Source of the DNA: Magnetospirillum sp.
GTDB lineage: Bacteria > Pseudomonadota > Alphaproteobacteria > Rhodospirillales > Magnetospirillaceae
Assembly (NCBI GenBank): GCA_024707145.1
Contig: JANQAI010000001.1
Coordinates: forward strand, 312,501 to 376,500
Direction of reading: 5' to 3'
Length of the DNA: 64,000 nucleotides
Shown here: positions 56,904-64,000 of the stretch, piece after piece
Position numbering within the stretch: position 1 is the stretch's first letter
How the letters are laid out: every line of letters starts with the position of its first letter
The notes under the pieces: model-generated
What the model was told of the DNA's origin: nothing
What the model saw: the letters and a program-made list of their open reading frames with translations, nothing else
The model's database searches: none
Position numbers and translations under genes: made by a program

Positions 56904-58895
56904 ATGTCTGATCTCTTCCAACAGCTTGCCCCCAAGGGCAACGAATACTCGGCCAAGGACATCGAGGTCCTCGAAGGCCTGGAGCCCGTCCGCCGCCGCC
57001 CCGGCATGTATATCGGCGGCACCGACGACCGGGCGCTGCACCACCTGGTCGCCGAGGTGCTGGACAATTGCATGGACGAGGCGGTGGCCGGCCACGCCAG
57101 TTGGATCGAGCTGGAACTGGACGCCGCCGGCTGCGCCACCGTGCGCGACAACGGCCGCGGCATCCCGGTGGACCCGCATCCCAAGTTCCCCGACAAGAGT
57201 GCGCTGGAGGTGATCCTCACCACGCTGCATTCGGGCGGCAAGTTCGGCGGCGACGCCTATAAGGTGTCGGGCGGCCTGCACGGCGTCGGCGTGTCGGTGG
57301 TGAACGCGCTGTCCGACAAGCTGGTGGTCGAGGTGGCGCGCGAGCGCAAGCTCTACCGCCAGGAATTCAGCCGGGGCACGCCGCTGGGGCCGCTGACCGA
57401 GGTGGGCGCGGTGCAGAACCGGCGCGGCACCACGGTGCTGTTCCATCCCGACCCGGAAATCTTCGGCGACCGCGCCCGCCTCAAGGCGCGCACCCTGTAC
57501 CGCATGGCCCGCTCCAAGGCCTACCTGTTCCGTGGCGTGCAGATCCGCTGGAAGTGCGACCCGCTGCTGATCGACGACGGCGACGATATCCCCGCCGAGG
57601 ACACGCTGCACTTCCCCAACGGCCTGTCCGACTTCCTGGGCGCCGTGCTCAAGGAGCGGCCGCTGCTGACGCGCGGCTTCTTCGCCGGCACCGCGCCGCT
57701 GGCCGACGACATGGGCCAGGTGGAATGGGCGGTGGCGTGGCCGGACGACGACGAGGACGGCTTCCTCAACACCTACTGCAACACCGTGCCCACGCCCGAG
57801 GGCGGCACCCACGAGCAGGGCCTGCGCAACGCCCTGACCAAGGGGCTGCGCACCTATTCCGAGCTGGTGGGCAACAAGAAGGGCGGCCAGATCACCGCCG
57901 AGGACGTCATGGGCGGCGCCTGCGTGCTGGTGTCGCTGTTCATCCGCGATCCCCAGTTCCAGGGCCAGACCAAGGACAAGCTGGTCTCGGTCGAGGCCAC
58001 CCGGCTGGTGGAAAACGCCATCAAGGACCATTTCGACCACTGGCTGTCGGCCGACCCGGAATCGGGCAAGGCGCTGCTGGGCCGCATCATCGACCGCGCC
58101 GAGGAGCGCCAGCGCAAGAAGCAGGCCAAGGAAACCAGCCGCAAGACCGCCACCAAGCGGCTGCGCCTGCCCGGCAAGCTGGCCGACTGCACCCGCCAGG
58201 TCAACGTGGGCACCGAGCTGTTCCTGGTGGAGGGCGATTCGGCCGGTGGTTCGGCCAAGTCCAGCCGCAACCGCGAGATCCAGGCCATCCTGCCGCTGAA
58301 GGGCAAGATCCTCAACGTGGCCTCGGCCTCCACCGACAAGATGCGCCAGAACCAGGAGGTCAAGGACCTGATCGAGGCGCTGGGCTGCGGCACCCGCGAA
58401 TCCTACGACCCGGAGAAACTGCGCTACGAACGCGTCATCATCATGACCGACGCCGACGTGGATGGCGCCCACATCGCCAGCCTGCTGATGACCTTCTTCT
58501 ATCAGGAGATGCCCGACCTGATTCGCGACGGCCACCTCTTTCTGGCCTTGCCGCCGCTCTATCGCCTGGCCCACGGCCAGACGGTGATCTACGGCCGCGA
58601 CGACGCCCACAAGGAAGAACTGCTGAAGACCCTGTTCGCCGGCAAGAAGAACGTGGAGATCAGCCGATTCAAGGGCCTGGGCGAAATGCCGCCGTCGCAG
58701 CTGAAGGAAACCACCATGGACCCGGCCAAGCGCACCCTGATCAAGGTGACGCTGCCCTCGGGCCGTACCGAGGAAGACAAGGAGGAAGCCAAAGACGCCG
58801 CCAATCTGGTGGAAACCCTGATGGGCAAGAAGGCGGAACTGCGCTTCCACTACATCCAGAAGCACGCCAAGTTCGTGCGCGATTTGGACGTGTGA
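56904..58895 (+). CDS. parE: DNA topoisomerase IV subunit B
   Basis: 663 aa. EVLEGLEPVRRRPGMYIGGT, VLDNCMDEAVAGHA and HGVGVSVVNALSD form the GHKL ATPase; the TOPRIM region has LVEGDSAGGSAKSSRNREIQ and IIMTDADVDGAHIASLLMTF. The family choice (ParE over GyrB) rests on the shorter C-terminal part and the LADCTRQ/EGDSAGGSAK context. With ParC it decatenates daughter chromosomes. The stop overlaps the next gene's ATG by one base. Confidence 0.9.
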   Translation: MSDLFQQLAPKGNEYSAKDIEVLEGLEPVRRRPGMYIGGTDDRALHHLVAEVLDNCMDEAVAGHASWIELELDAAGCATVRDNGRGIPVDPHPKFPDKSALEVILTTLHSGGKFGGDAYKVSGGLHGVGVSVVNALSDKLVVEVARERKLYRQEFSRGTPLGPLTEVGAVQNRRGTTVLFHPDPEIFGDRARLKARTLYRMARSKAYLFRGVQIRWKCDPLLIDDGDDIPAEDTLHFPNGLSDFLGAVLKERPLLTRGFFAGTAPLADDMGQVEWAVAWPDDDEDGFLNTYCNTVPTPEGGTHEQGLRNALTKGLRTYSELVGNKKGGQITAEDVMGGACVLVSLFIRDPQFQGQTKDKLVSVEATRLVENAIKDHFDHWLSADPESGKALLGRIIDRAEERQRKKQAKETSRKTATKRLRLPGKLADCTRQVNVGTELFLVEGDSAGGSAKSSRNREIQAILPLKGKILNVASASTDKMRQNQEVKDLIEALGCGTRESYDPEKLRYERVIIMTDADVDGAHIASLLMTFFYQEMPDLIRDGHLFLALPPLYRLAHGQTVIYGRDDAHKEELLKTLFAGKKNVEISRFKGLGEMPPSQLKETTMDPAKRTLIKVTLPSGRTEEDKEEAKDAANLVETLMGKKAELRFHYIQKHAKFVRDLDV

Positions 58896-59989
58896 TGTCC
58901 GATCTGAAGGAATTGCTGTCCAGCCTGGATGGGTTGATCGCCGAAGGCTATGGCATCGCGGCTCCTCTGGTTGAGAAGAATGCCGAATTCCTTGCTGCCA
59001 ATGCGAAGGCGATCGATACGGCCCAGCATGCGGTGTTGAGTTTGTCCCACACAAGGATGCAGGAACTGAAGAGTGTTGTCGCCACTGGTAATAAATTCGG
59101 CGAGCTCTTCAAGTCATTTGTCATCACTCCCTCCCTCTTCCAAAGCGAGACGCGCTATCGCCTTTTCCTGGCAGCCGTCCTTGCCGAGCATTATTGGGCT
59201 CAAGCCTTTGCTTCAGGGCGAGAAACCGACCTGAACGGCGAGGTTTTCTCCATGCTCGCCCACGCCAGCCGCGATGTGGACGACAGCATGCCGCCGTTGG
59301 CAAAGAAGGGAGACATCTTCAAGGTCGCGTACGCGCCTGTCGCGGGCGTCGAAGATGTCGAGGGAGGTGAAATCGCCCTCATCGTTCACGGCCATTTCGG
59401 AGCCAGTGGCGAAGCGTACCGTCCGGTGTTGTTCCAGGCCAAGCGCTCGGAGGGCGGCGCCAGCCACAGGGTCGATATCCGTCGTCAAAGTGGCGATACG
59501 CAGCAGCTGTTCAAGCTGTTGGATAATGGCCATGGCTACTATCTCGTTTACAATCAGGCGGAAATCGCCGCCCTGTGGAATGGGGCTCCGCGCAAAGTGA
59601 TTGCCGGACCAACGGTCATGAGCAGCGTCGCGGCCATGCGAAAGATTTTGCCCGAGATTTCTCGCCCCATCGACCAGTGGAAGACGATCATCCCGTCCAT
59701 GGACGCGGATTCCCTGATGTTCAGCACGTTCCTGTGCTTCCACATGTTCAATCAGCGGAACAATATCCCGACATACGAGAAGCCGGAGGACGCGCTTGCC
59801 GCAATCATGGGTGAGAAGGCGCCCAGTCGGCTTGCGTACGTCGCAGGGGGCGAGAAGCTGAATGTGGCTCGCTTCCTGACCGTGGTTCGCGACAGCAATC
59901 TCATCGATCCCGCGCAGCTTCTGGGCAATGTGACGGCGGCCGATTTCCAAGCGGCGCAACCGCGTTCGCCGGGCGGGAAGAAGCCCTAG
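58895..59989 (+). CDS. Unknown protein coupled to parE, possible PD-(D/E)XK-like fold
   Basis: 364 aa, [20 protein letters not shown] onward. The N-terminal ~120 residues are helical. The middle region [20 protein letters not shown] then [10 protein letters not shown], with [20 protein letters not shown], recalls nuclease-like families where a (E/Q)xK strand is followed by a Q..LL....YY..Y block; this is tentative. Codon use is less GC-biased than parE. The start overlaps the parE stop (TGATG), so translation is coupled. I do not recognise the family. Confidence 0.6.
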   Translation: MSDLKELLSSLDGLIAEGYGIAAPLVEKNAEFLAANAKAIDTAQHAVLSLSHTRMQELKSVVATGNKFGELFKSFVITPSLFQSETRYRLFLAAVLAEHYWAQAFASGRETDLNGEVFSMLAHASRDVDDSMPPLAKKGDIFKVAYAPVAGVEDVEGGEIALIVHGHFGASGEAYRPVLFQAKRSEGGASHRVDIRRQSGDTQQLFKLLDNGHGYYLVYNQAEIAALWNGAPRKVIAGPTVMSSVAAMRKILPEISRPIDQWKTIIPSMDADSLMFSTFLCFHMFNQRNNIPTYEKPEDALAAIMGEKAPSRLAYVAGGEKLNVARFLTVVRDSNLIDPAQLLGNVTAADFQAAQPRSPGGKKP

Positions 59990-60001
59990 CTGAAATCCCC
60001 A

Positions 60002-60033
60002 TAAAAGTGAAAGCCCGCGGCGATGCCGTGGGC
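60002..60033 (-). terminator. Intrinsic terminator of moaA / fdh operon
   Basis: GCCCACGGC-ATC-GCCGCGGGC (9-bp stem with one G-T pair) followed on the minus strand by TTTCACTTTT, 9 bp beyond the moaA stop. It would end the transcript reading fdoG to moaA. Confidence 0.65.
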
Positions 60034-60041
60034 ACGCCGGC

Positions 60042-61035
60042 TCAGCCGCCGGTCACATGCATGGTGCGCCGCACCGACGGCTGGCCGCTGAAGGCGTCGA
60101 CGACGAAGTCGTGGCGGGGCGGCTTGCGGCCGATGGCGTCGGCGAGGGCGGCGGTCAGCGCCTGATCGGATTCGCTGCCGCGCACCAGGGCGCGCAGGTC
60201 GATGAAGGCTTCGGAGCCCAGGCAGGGATACAGCCGGCCGGTGGCGGTCACCCGCACGCGGTTGCAGGCGCCGCAGAAATCGTGGCTGAGCGGGGTGATG
60301 AAGCCGAGCCGGCCGCCGGTTTCGGCCACGGTGGCGTAGCGGGCCGGGCCGCCGCTGGAATGGGGATCGGGGCGCAGGGTCCAGCGGCGCTCCAGCCGCT
60401 CGCGCACATGGTCCAGTGCCAGGTACCGGTCGGCGCGGTGGACGCCCACGTCGCCCAGCGGCATGGTTTCCAGCAGGGCCAGATCCATGCCCAGTTCGCC
60501 GCACCAGCGGATCAGCTCGTCCAGGCCGTCCTCGTTGAGGCCGCGCAGGGCGACGGTGTTGATCTTCACCTTCAGCCCGGCCGCGCGGGCGGCATGGATG
60601 CCGGCCAGCACCCGCCCCCAGGTCGCCGTTGCGGGTGATGCGGCGGAACAGGGCGGGGGACAGGGTGTCCAGCGACACGTTGACCCGGCGCACGCCGGCC
60701 GCCGCCAGCGCGGCGGCGTGCTCGGCCAGACGGCCGCCATTGGTGGTCAGGGTCAGTTCATCGAGGCCGCCCGGCCGCAGCTGCCGTCCCAGGTTGCGGA
60801 ACAGGCCCATGACGTCGCGCCGCACCAGCGGCTCGCCGCCGGTCAGGCGCAGCTTGGTGACGCCCAGGGCGATGAAGGCGCCGCACAGGCGCTCGATCTC
60901 CTCCAGGCTGAGGATGTCGGCGCGGGGCGAGAATTCCACGTCCTCGCCCATGCAATAGAAGCAGCGCAGGTCGCAGCGGTCGGTGACCGAGAAGCGCAGA
61001 TACCAGATGTGCCGGCCGAGCGGATCGATCAGCAC
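60042..61035 (-). CDS. moaA: GTP 3',8-cyclase MoaA, molybdopterin biosynthesis (frame broken as read)
   Basis: About 331 aa after joining. The radical-SAM motif CDLRCFYC near residue 21, [13 protein letters not shown], and the C-terminal cluster [20 protein letters not shown] identify MoaA; the essential C-terminal Gly-Gly is present (HVTGG). It makes the first molybdopterin intermediate. One extra G at ~60615 breaks the frame; removal gives [20 protein letters not shown]. The start is GTG 61035, 5 bp after the fdhE stop. Its place after formate dehydrogenase fits supply of cofactor to that enzyme. Confidence 0.9.
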
Positions 61036-61039
61036 GGAC

Positions 61040-61859
61040 TCAGGCCCCGTGCAGGAAGGGATTGGGCCACAGCCGGCGCCAGCCGTGCTCGGCCATCAGC
61101 AGGTCCAGGCTCGGCGCAGGCCAAGTCGTCGGCCAGGGGCTCGACGTCAGGCCATTTGTCGGTATCGAACAGCTTCAGGTAGGTGCCGCACGCGCCGCAG
61201 CTTTCCGCCTTCACGTCGGGCTGGTAGCCGTCCAGGTGGTGGAAGGCCGCCTTGCCCTCGGAGTCGCAGCGCGGGCAGCGCAGCCGCTCCAGGTGCCAGG
61301 CGGTGCCGCACAGGCCGCAATGAAGATGGCGCAGGCCGGACACCTCGCCCCGGGTGGACAGGGTGGCGGCCACCGGCGCGCCGCCGCACAGCGGGCACAG
61401 GCCGTGCCCCACCGCCTGGGCCGGCGCGGCGGCGGCGGCATGGGCGCGGGCCAGCTGCAGGGCGGCGGTGACGAAGGCGGCGCCGGCCAGGTCCTCGGGC
61501 AGCGGGGTGCCGGCCAGCCAGCGGTCGGCGCGGGCGGCGATGGCGGCCGAGCTTTCGCCCAGCAAGGAGGTGATGGCCACGCCCGCCGCCGGCGGCGCCG
61601 GGATGCCCAGCGCCCGGTTCAGCACCTGCGGCAGCAGGTCCTGCCAGGTGCCGCCGATGCCCGCCAGCTCGTGCTGCACCTGGGCCAGGCCGGCGACGAA
61701 GACCAGGAAATCGGCCATGGGATGGCCGTCGGCCAGACTCCGCAGGCGGGCGGCCCGGCGGGCGAACAACGCCGCTGCGTCGGGCCGGACGAAGCGGCCG
61801 GGGGCCGGGGCGACGCCCGGCCCCTGTCCCGGACCGAATTGCTCGGCGGTGACGATCAT
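61040..61859 (-). CDS. fdhE: Formate dehydrogenase accessory protein FdhE (frame broken as read)
   Basis: About 273 aa after joining. Four CxxC-type pairs form its metal sites: [27 protein letters not shown] and [10 protein letters not shown]. FdhE helps mature the formate dehydrogenase complex. The frame breaks at ~61095 (CAGCTC read as CAGGCTC); corrected, it ends [20 protein letters not shown]. The ATG overlaps the gamma-subunit stop (ATGA), so it is coupled to the structural genes. Confidence 0.9.
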
Positions 61860-62510
61860 TGCCGTTCCGAGGCGGCCAGGTTGCGCAGCCACTTGCGGTG
61901 ATGCTTCCACAGCCAGCCGCCGGTAACCGGGCCGCGGGTCATGGCGCGCACGGAACCGGCGTTCCAGATGGCGGCGTAGACGTGCACGATCATGGTGATG
62001 ATCATGGCCGCCGCCATCAGGGCGTGCAGCGGACCGGCCAGGCGGGCCAGCCAGATCGGCACGAGGTCGCCGAAATAATGCTGCCACAGGGCGAGGCCCG
62101 ACAGGAACAGGGTGATGACCGACCAGAACATGACGTAGAAGACGATCTTCTGCGCCGCGTTGAAGCGGTCGGCCTCGGGCACCAGGCTCCTCGCGGTGGC
62201 TGATCACGTCGCCCACGTGCTTCATCCACTCGGTGTCGTCGCGGGTCCAGATATTCTGGTGGAAGAAGCGCACGCCCATGAAGGTGAAGGCGAAGGCCAG
62301 CACCACGCCGATCCACGGATGGATGGCGCGGGCGGACTGGCCGCCGCCGAACAGGTTGGTCAGCCAGAAGAAGGCCGGGTGGAAGAAGGCCAGGCCCGAC
62401 AGCATCAGAGCCAAGGCGCAGATGACGACGATCCAGTGGTTGGCCCGCTCGGAGGCTCCATAGCGGATGTAGGTGTCGCGGACGACGGCGACTTTCTCGA
62501 CCTGGCTCAT
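61856..62510 (-). CDS. fdoI: Formate dehydrogenase gamma (cytochrome b) subunit (frame broken as read)
   Basis: About 218 aa after joining. Four membrane helices are visible ([68 protein letters not shown]) with His in positions for two b haems ([14 protein letters not shown]). It anchors the enzyme and passes electrons to quinone. The frame breaks at ~62190 (GAGCTG read as GAGCCTG); corrected, [30 protein letters not shown] precedes ATG 62510. Confidence 0.88.
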
Positions 62511-63398
62511 GCCGCATTCCCCTCCCTTCAGGTTGCGGGCGCTTTCCTCATCGTGGTCGGTGACCTCGTTGGGGCCCTTGGTGACGTAGTGGAACACGCC
62601 GGCCAGGATGGCCGCGCCCATGCCCATCAGGGCCAGCGGCTTGATGCCGCCCTTCCAGGCCTCCACCAGCGTGCTGATGGTGGGCTTGTCGGGCAGGCCG
62701 GAATACAGTTCCGGCCGGTCGGCGTGATGCAGCACGTACATCACGTGGGTGCCGCCCACGCCTTCGGGATTGTAGAGGCCGGCGTTCTTGTAGCCGCGGA
62801 CGTTCAGGTCCTCGACCCGCAGCGACGCCTTGTGCAGCATCTCGGACTTGGTGCCGAACGAGATGGCGCCGGTGGGGCACGCCTTGGCGCAGGCCGGGCC
62901 CTGGCCGACGGCGACGCGGTCCGAGCACAGGGTGCACTTGTAGGCGCGGTTGTCGACCTTCGAGATGCGCGGCACGTTGAACGGGCAGCCCTTCACGCAA
63001 TAGCCGCAGCCGATGCACTTGTCCTGCTGGTACTCGACGATGCCGTTGGAGTACTGGACGATGGCGCCCGGGCTGGGGCAGGCCTTCATGCAGCCCGGAT
63101 CCGCGCAGTGCATGCAGCCGTCCTTGCGGATCAGCCATTCCAGCTTGGAGCCTTCCTCATGCTCGGCATAGCGCATGACGGTCCAGGCGGCGTCGCCCAG
63201 GTCGCGCGGGTTGTTGTAGTCGCCGGCATTGATGCCGGGGGCGGGGCGCAGCTCGTTCCATTCCATGCAGGCGGTCTGGCAGCTCTTGCAGCCGATGCAC
63301 TTGGAGACGTCGATGAGCTTGGCGACTTCGTTCTCGGCGCGCGGCGCGTAGGCCGGGCCGGTGGTGGCCGAGGTGCGGTGGATGGCCATGGTGGGCAT
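62507..63398 (-). CDS. fdoH: Formate dehydrogenase beta (iron-sulfur) subunit
   Basis: About 297 aa. Four ferredoxin-type Cys clusters: [46 protein letters not shown] and CTLCSDR...CAKACP. A C-terminal membrane helix ([20 protein letters not shown]) anchors it. It carries electrons from the catalytic to the gamma subunit. As read, the frame runs on into the gamma gene without a stop; one extra G in the GGAGGGGAATG stretch explains this, and removing it ends the protein LKGGNAA with TGA overlapping the gamma ATG. Confidence 0.9.
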
Positions 63399-63414
63399 GT
63401 GCTGGTTCCCCCCC

Positions 63415-64000
63415 TTAGACCGCCGGGCCGACGCGCTTGACGTCGACCAGGAAGGCCTTGAATTCCGGCGTGTGGCTGTTGGCGTCGCCGACCACCGGGG
63501 TCAGCGAGTTGGCGCCGTAGCCCTTGGCGGCGACGCCCATGAAGCCCCAGTGCAGGGGAATGCCCACGGTATGGACCACCTTGTCGCCGCATTGCAGCGA
63601 GCGGACGCGTTTGGTCACCACCGCCTTGGCCTTCATGCGGCCGCGATTGCTGCGGACCTCGACCCAGTCGCCGGTGTTGATGCCTTTCTCCTTGGCCAGG
63701 CCTTCGGAGATCTCGACGAACTCCTCGGGCTGCAGGGCGGTGTTCAGCTTCTGGTGCTTGGTCCAGTAGTGGAAGTGCTCCACCAGACGGTAGGTGGTGG
63801 CGGCATAGGGGAATTCGGCCGACTTGCCGAAGGCCTCCTTGTCGCCCTTGAACAGGCGGGCCGCCGGATTGGACTGCACGTCGGGATGGAACGGGTTGGC
63901 CACCGGCGATTCGAACGGCTCGTAATGCTCGGGGAAGGGGCCTTCCTGCATCATGCCGCGGCTGAACAGCCGGCCGACGCCCTCGGGGTTCATGATGAAC
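63415..64000 (-). CDS. fdoG: Formate dehydrogenase alpha (molybdopterin) subunit, C-terminal part (partial)
   Basis: The visible ~195 residues are the C-terminal molybdopterin-dinucleotide-binding domain: [38 protein letters not shown] and [20 protein letters not shown]. The frame is open to the window edge, so the catalytic (Sec/Cys) part lies outside. It oxidises formate to CO2. It is first in the operon alpha-beta-gamma-fdhE-moaA, with a 16-bp gap to beta. Confidence 0.9.
   Translation of the reverse strand, partial: FIMNPEGVGRLFSRGMMQEGPFPEHYEPFESPVANPFHPDVQSNPAARLFKGDKEAFGKSAEFPYAATTYRLVEHFHYWTKHQKLNTALQPEEFVEISEGLAKEKGINTGDWVEVRSNRGRMKAKAVVTKRVRSLQCGDKVVHTVGIPLHWGFMGVAAKGYGANSLTPVVGDANSHTPEFKAFLVDVKRVGPAV

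Noticed and set aside
61856..63398. Genuine fusion of formate dehydrogenase beta and gamma subunits
   Set aside because: The join is at a GGGG run just where the gamma gene has its own ribosome site and ATG, and removing one G gives the usual ATGA overlap.

Overview
The window is high-GC DNA from an alphaproteobacterium. A COQ9 gene next to rpsU, GTG-started S21, a dense chemotaxis and c-di-GMP gene content, a three-gene pntAA-pntAB-pntB transhydrogenase and a membrane-bound formate dehydrogenase fit a Rhodospirillales (Magnetospirillum-like) genome. The genus is an inference. No rRNA, tRNA or CRISPR array was found.

Layout. 1-32.4 kb is chromosomal housekeeping: a TPR protein, a nucleotide-sugar epimerase, a LysR/TSUP pair, an acyl-CoA ligase, oligoendopeptidase F, an ABC1 kinase, the proton-translocating transhydrogenase operon, a diguanylate cyclase, an unusual cytosolic chemotaxis protein, rpsU diverging from def-coq9, a solute-binding protein, a UdgX-type glycosylase, a zinc locus (cobW-like, hisI, znuA divergent from zur-znuC-znuB with a palindromic Zur-type operator), gph, glmU and glmS. 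53-64 kb is again chromosomal: DUF4395, a DegQ-like protease, a YciA-type thioesterase, parE with a coupled unknown gene, moaA, and the formate dehydrogenase cluster fdhE-gamma-beta-alpha.

The centrepiece is a complete Tn7-family transposon of about 20.5 kb (32413-52921), inserted 25 bp downstream of the glmS stop codon. It has matching 12-bp terminal inverted repeats, a 6-bp flanking direct repeat (TCGCCA), three contiguous TnsB-type sites at the glmS-proximal end and three spaced sites at the far end, and tnsA-tnsB-tnsC-tnsD-tnsE in order. Its cargo looks like a defence and conflict island: a TIR + double-SLOG operon followed by a ThsB-like TIR protein (a Thoeris-like candidate); a type III restriction-modification pair whose mod gene carries a 12-base homopolymer just inside its start (candidate phase variation); a CorA-like membrane protein paired with a truncated SMC-like ATPase; an McbB-like protein with a Cys/Pro-rich small protein (candidate modified-peptide system); and fragments of an S9 peptidase and a QueC-like protein at the far end.

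More than twenty reading-frame breaks interrupt otherwise well-conserved genes. About half are the same change, a G added inside CAGCTC (giving CAGGCTC on one strand, GAGCCTG on the other), and most of the rest are in C/G homopolymers. This points to systematic sequencing error, not gene decay, so affected genes are annotated as single CDSs spanning the break. The repeated context may itself report a modified DNA motif.
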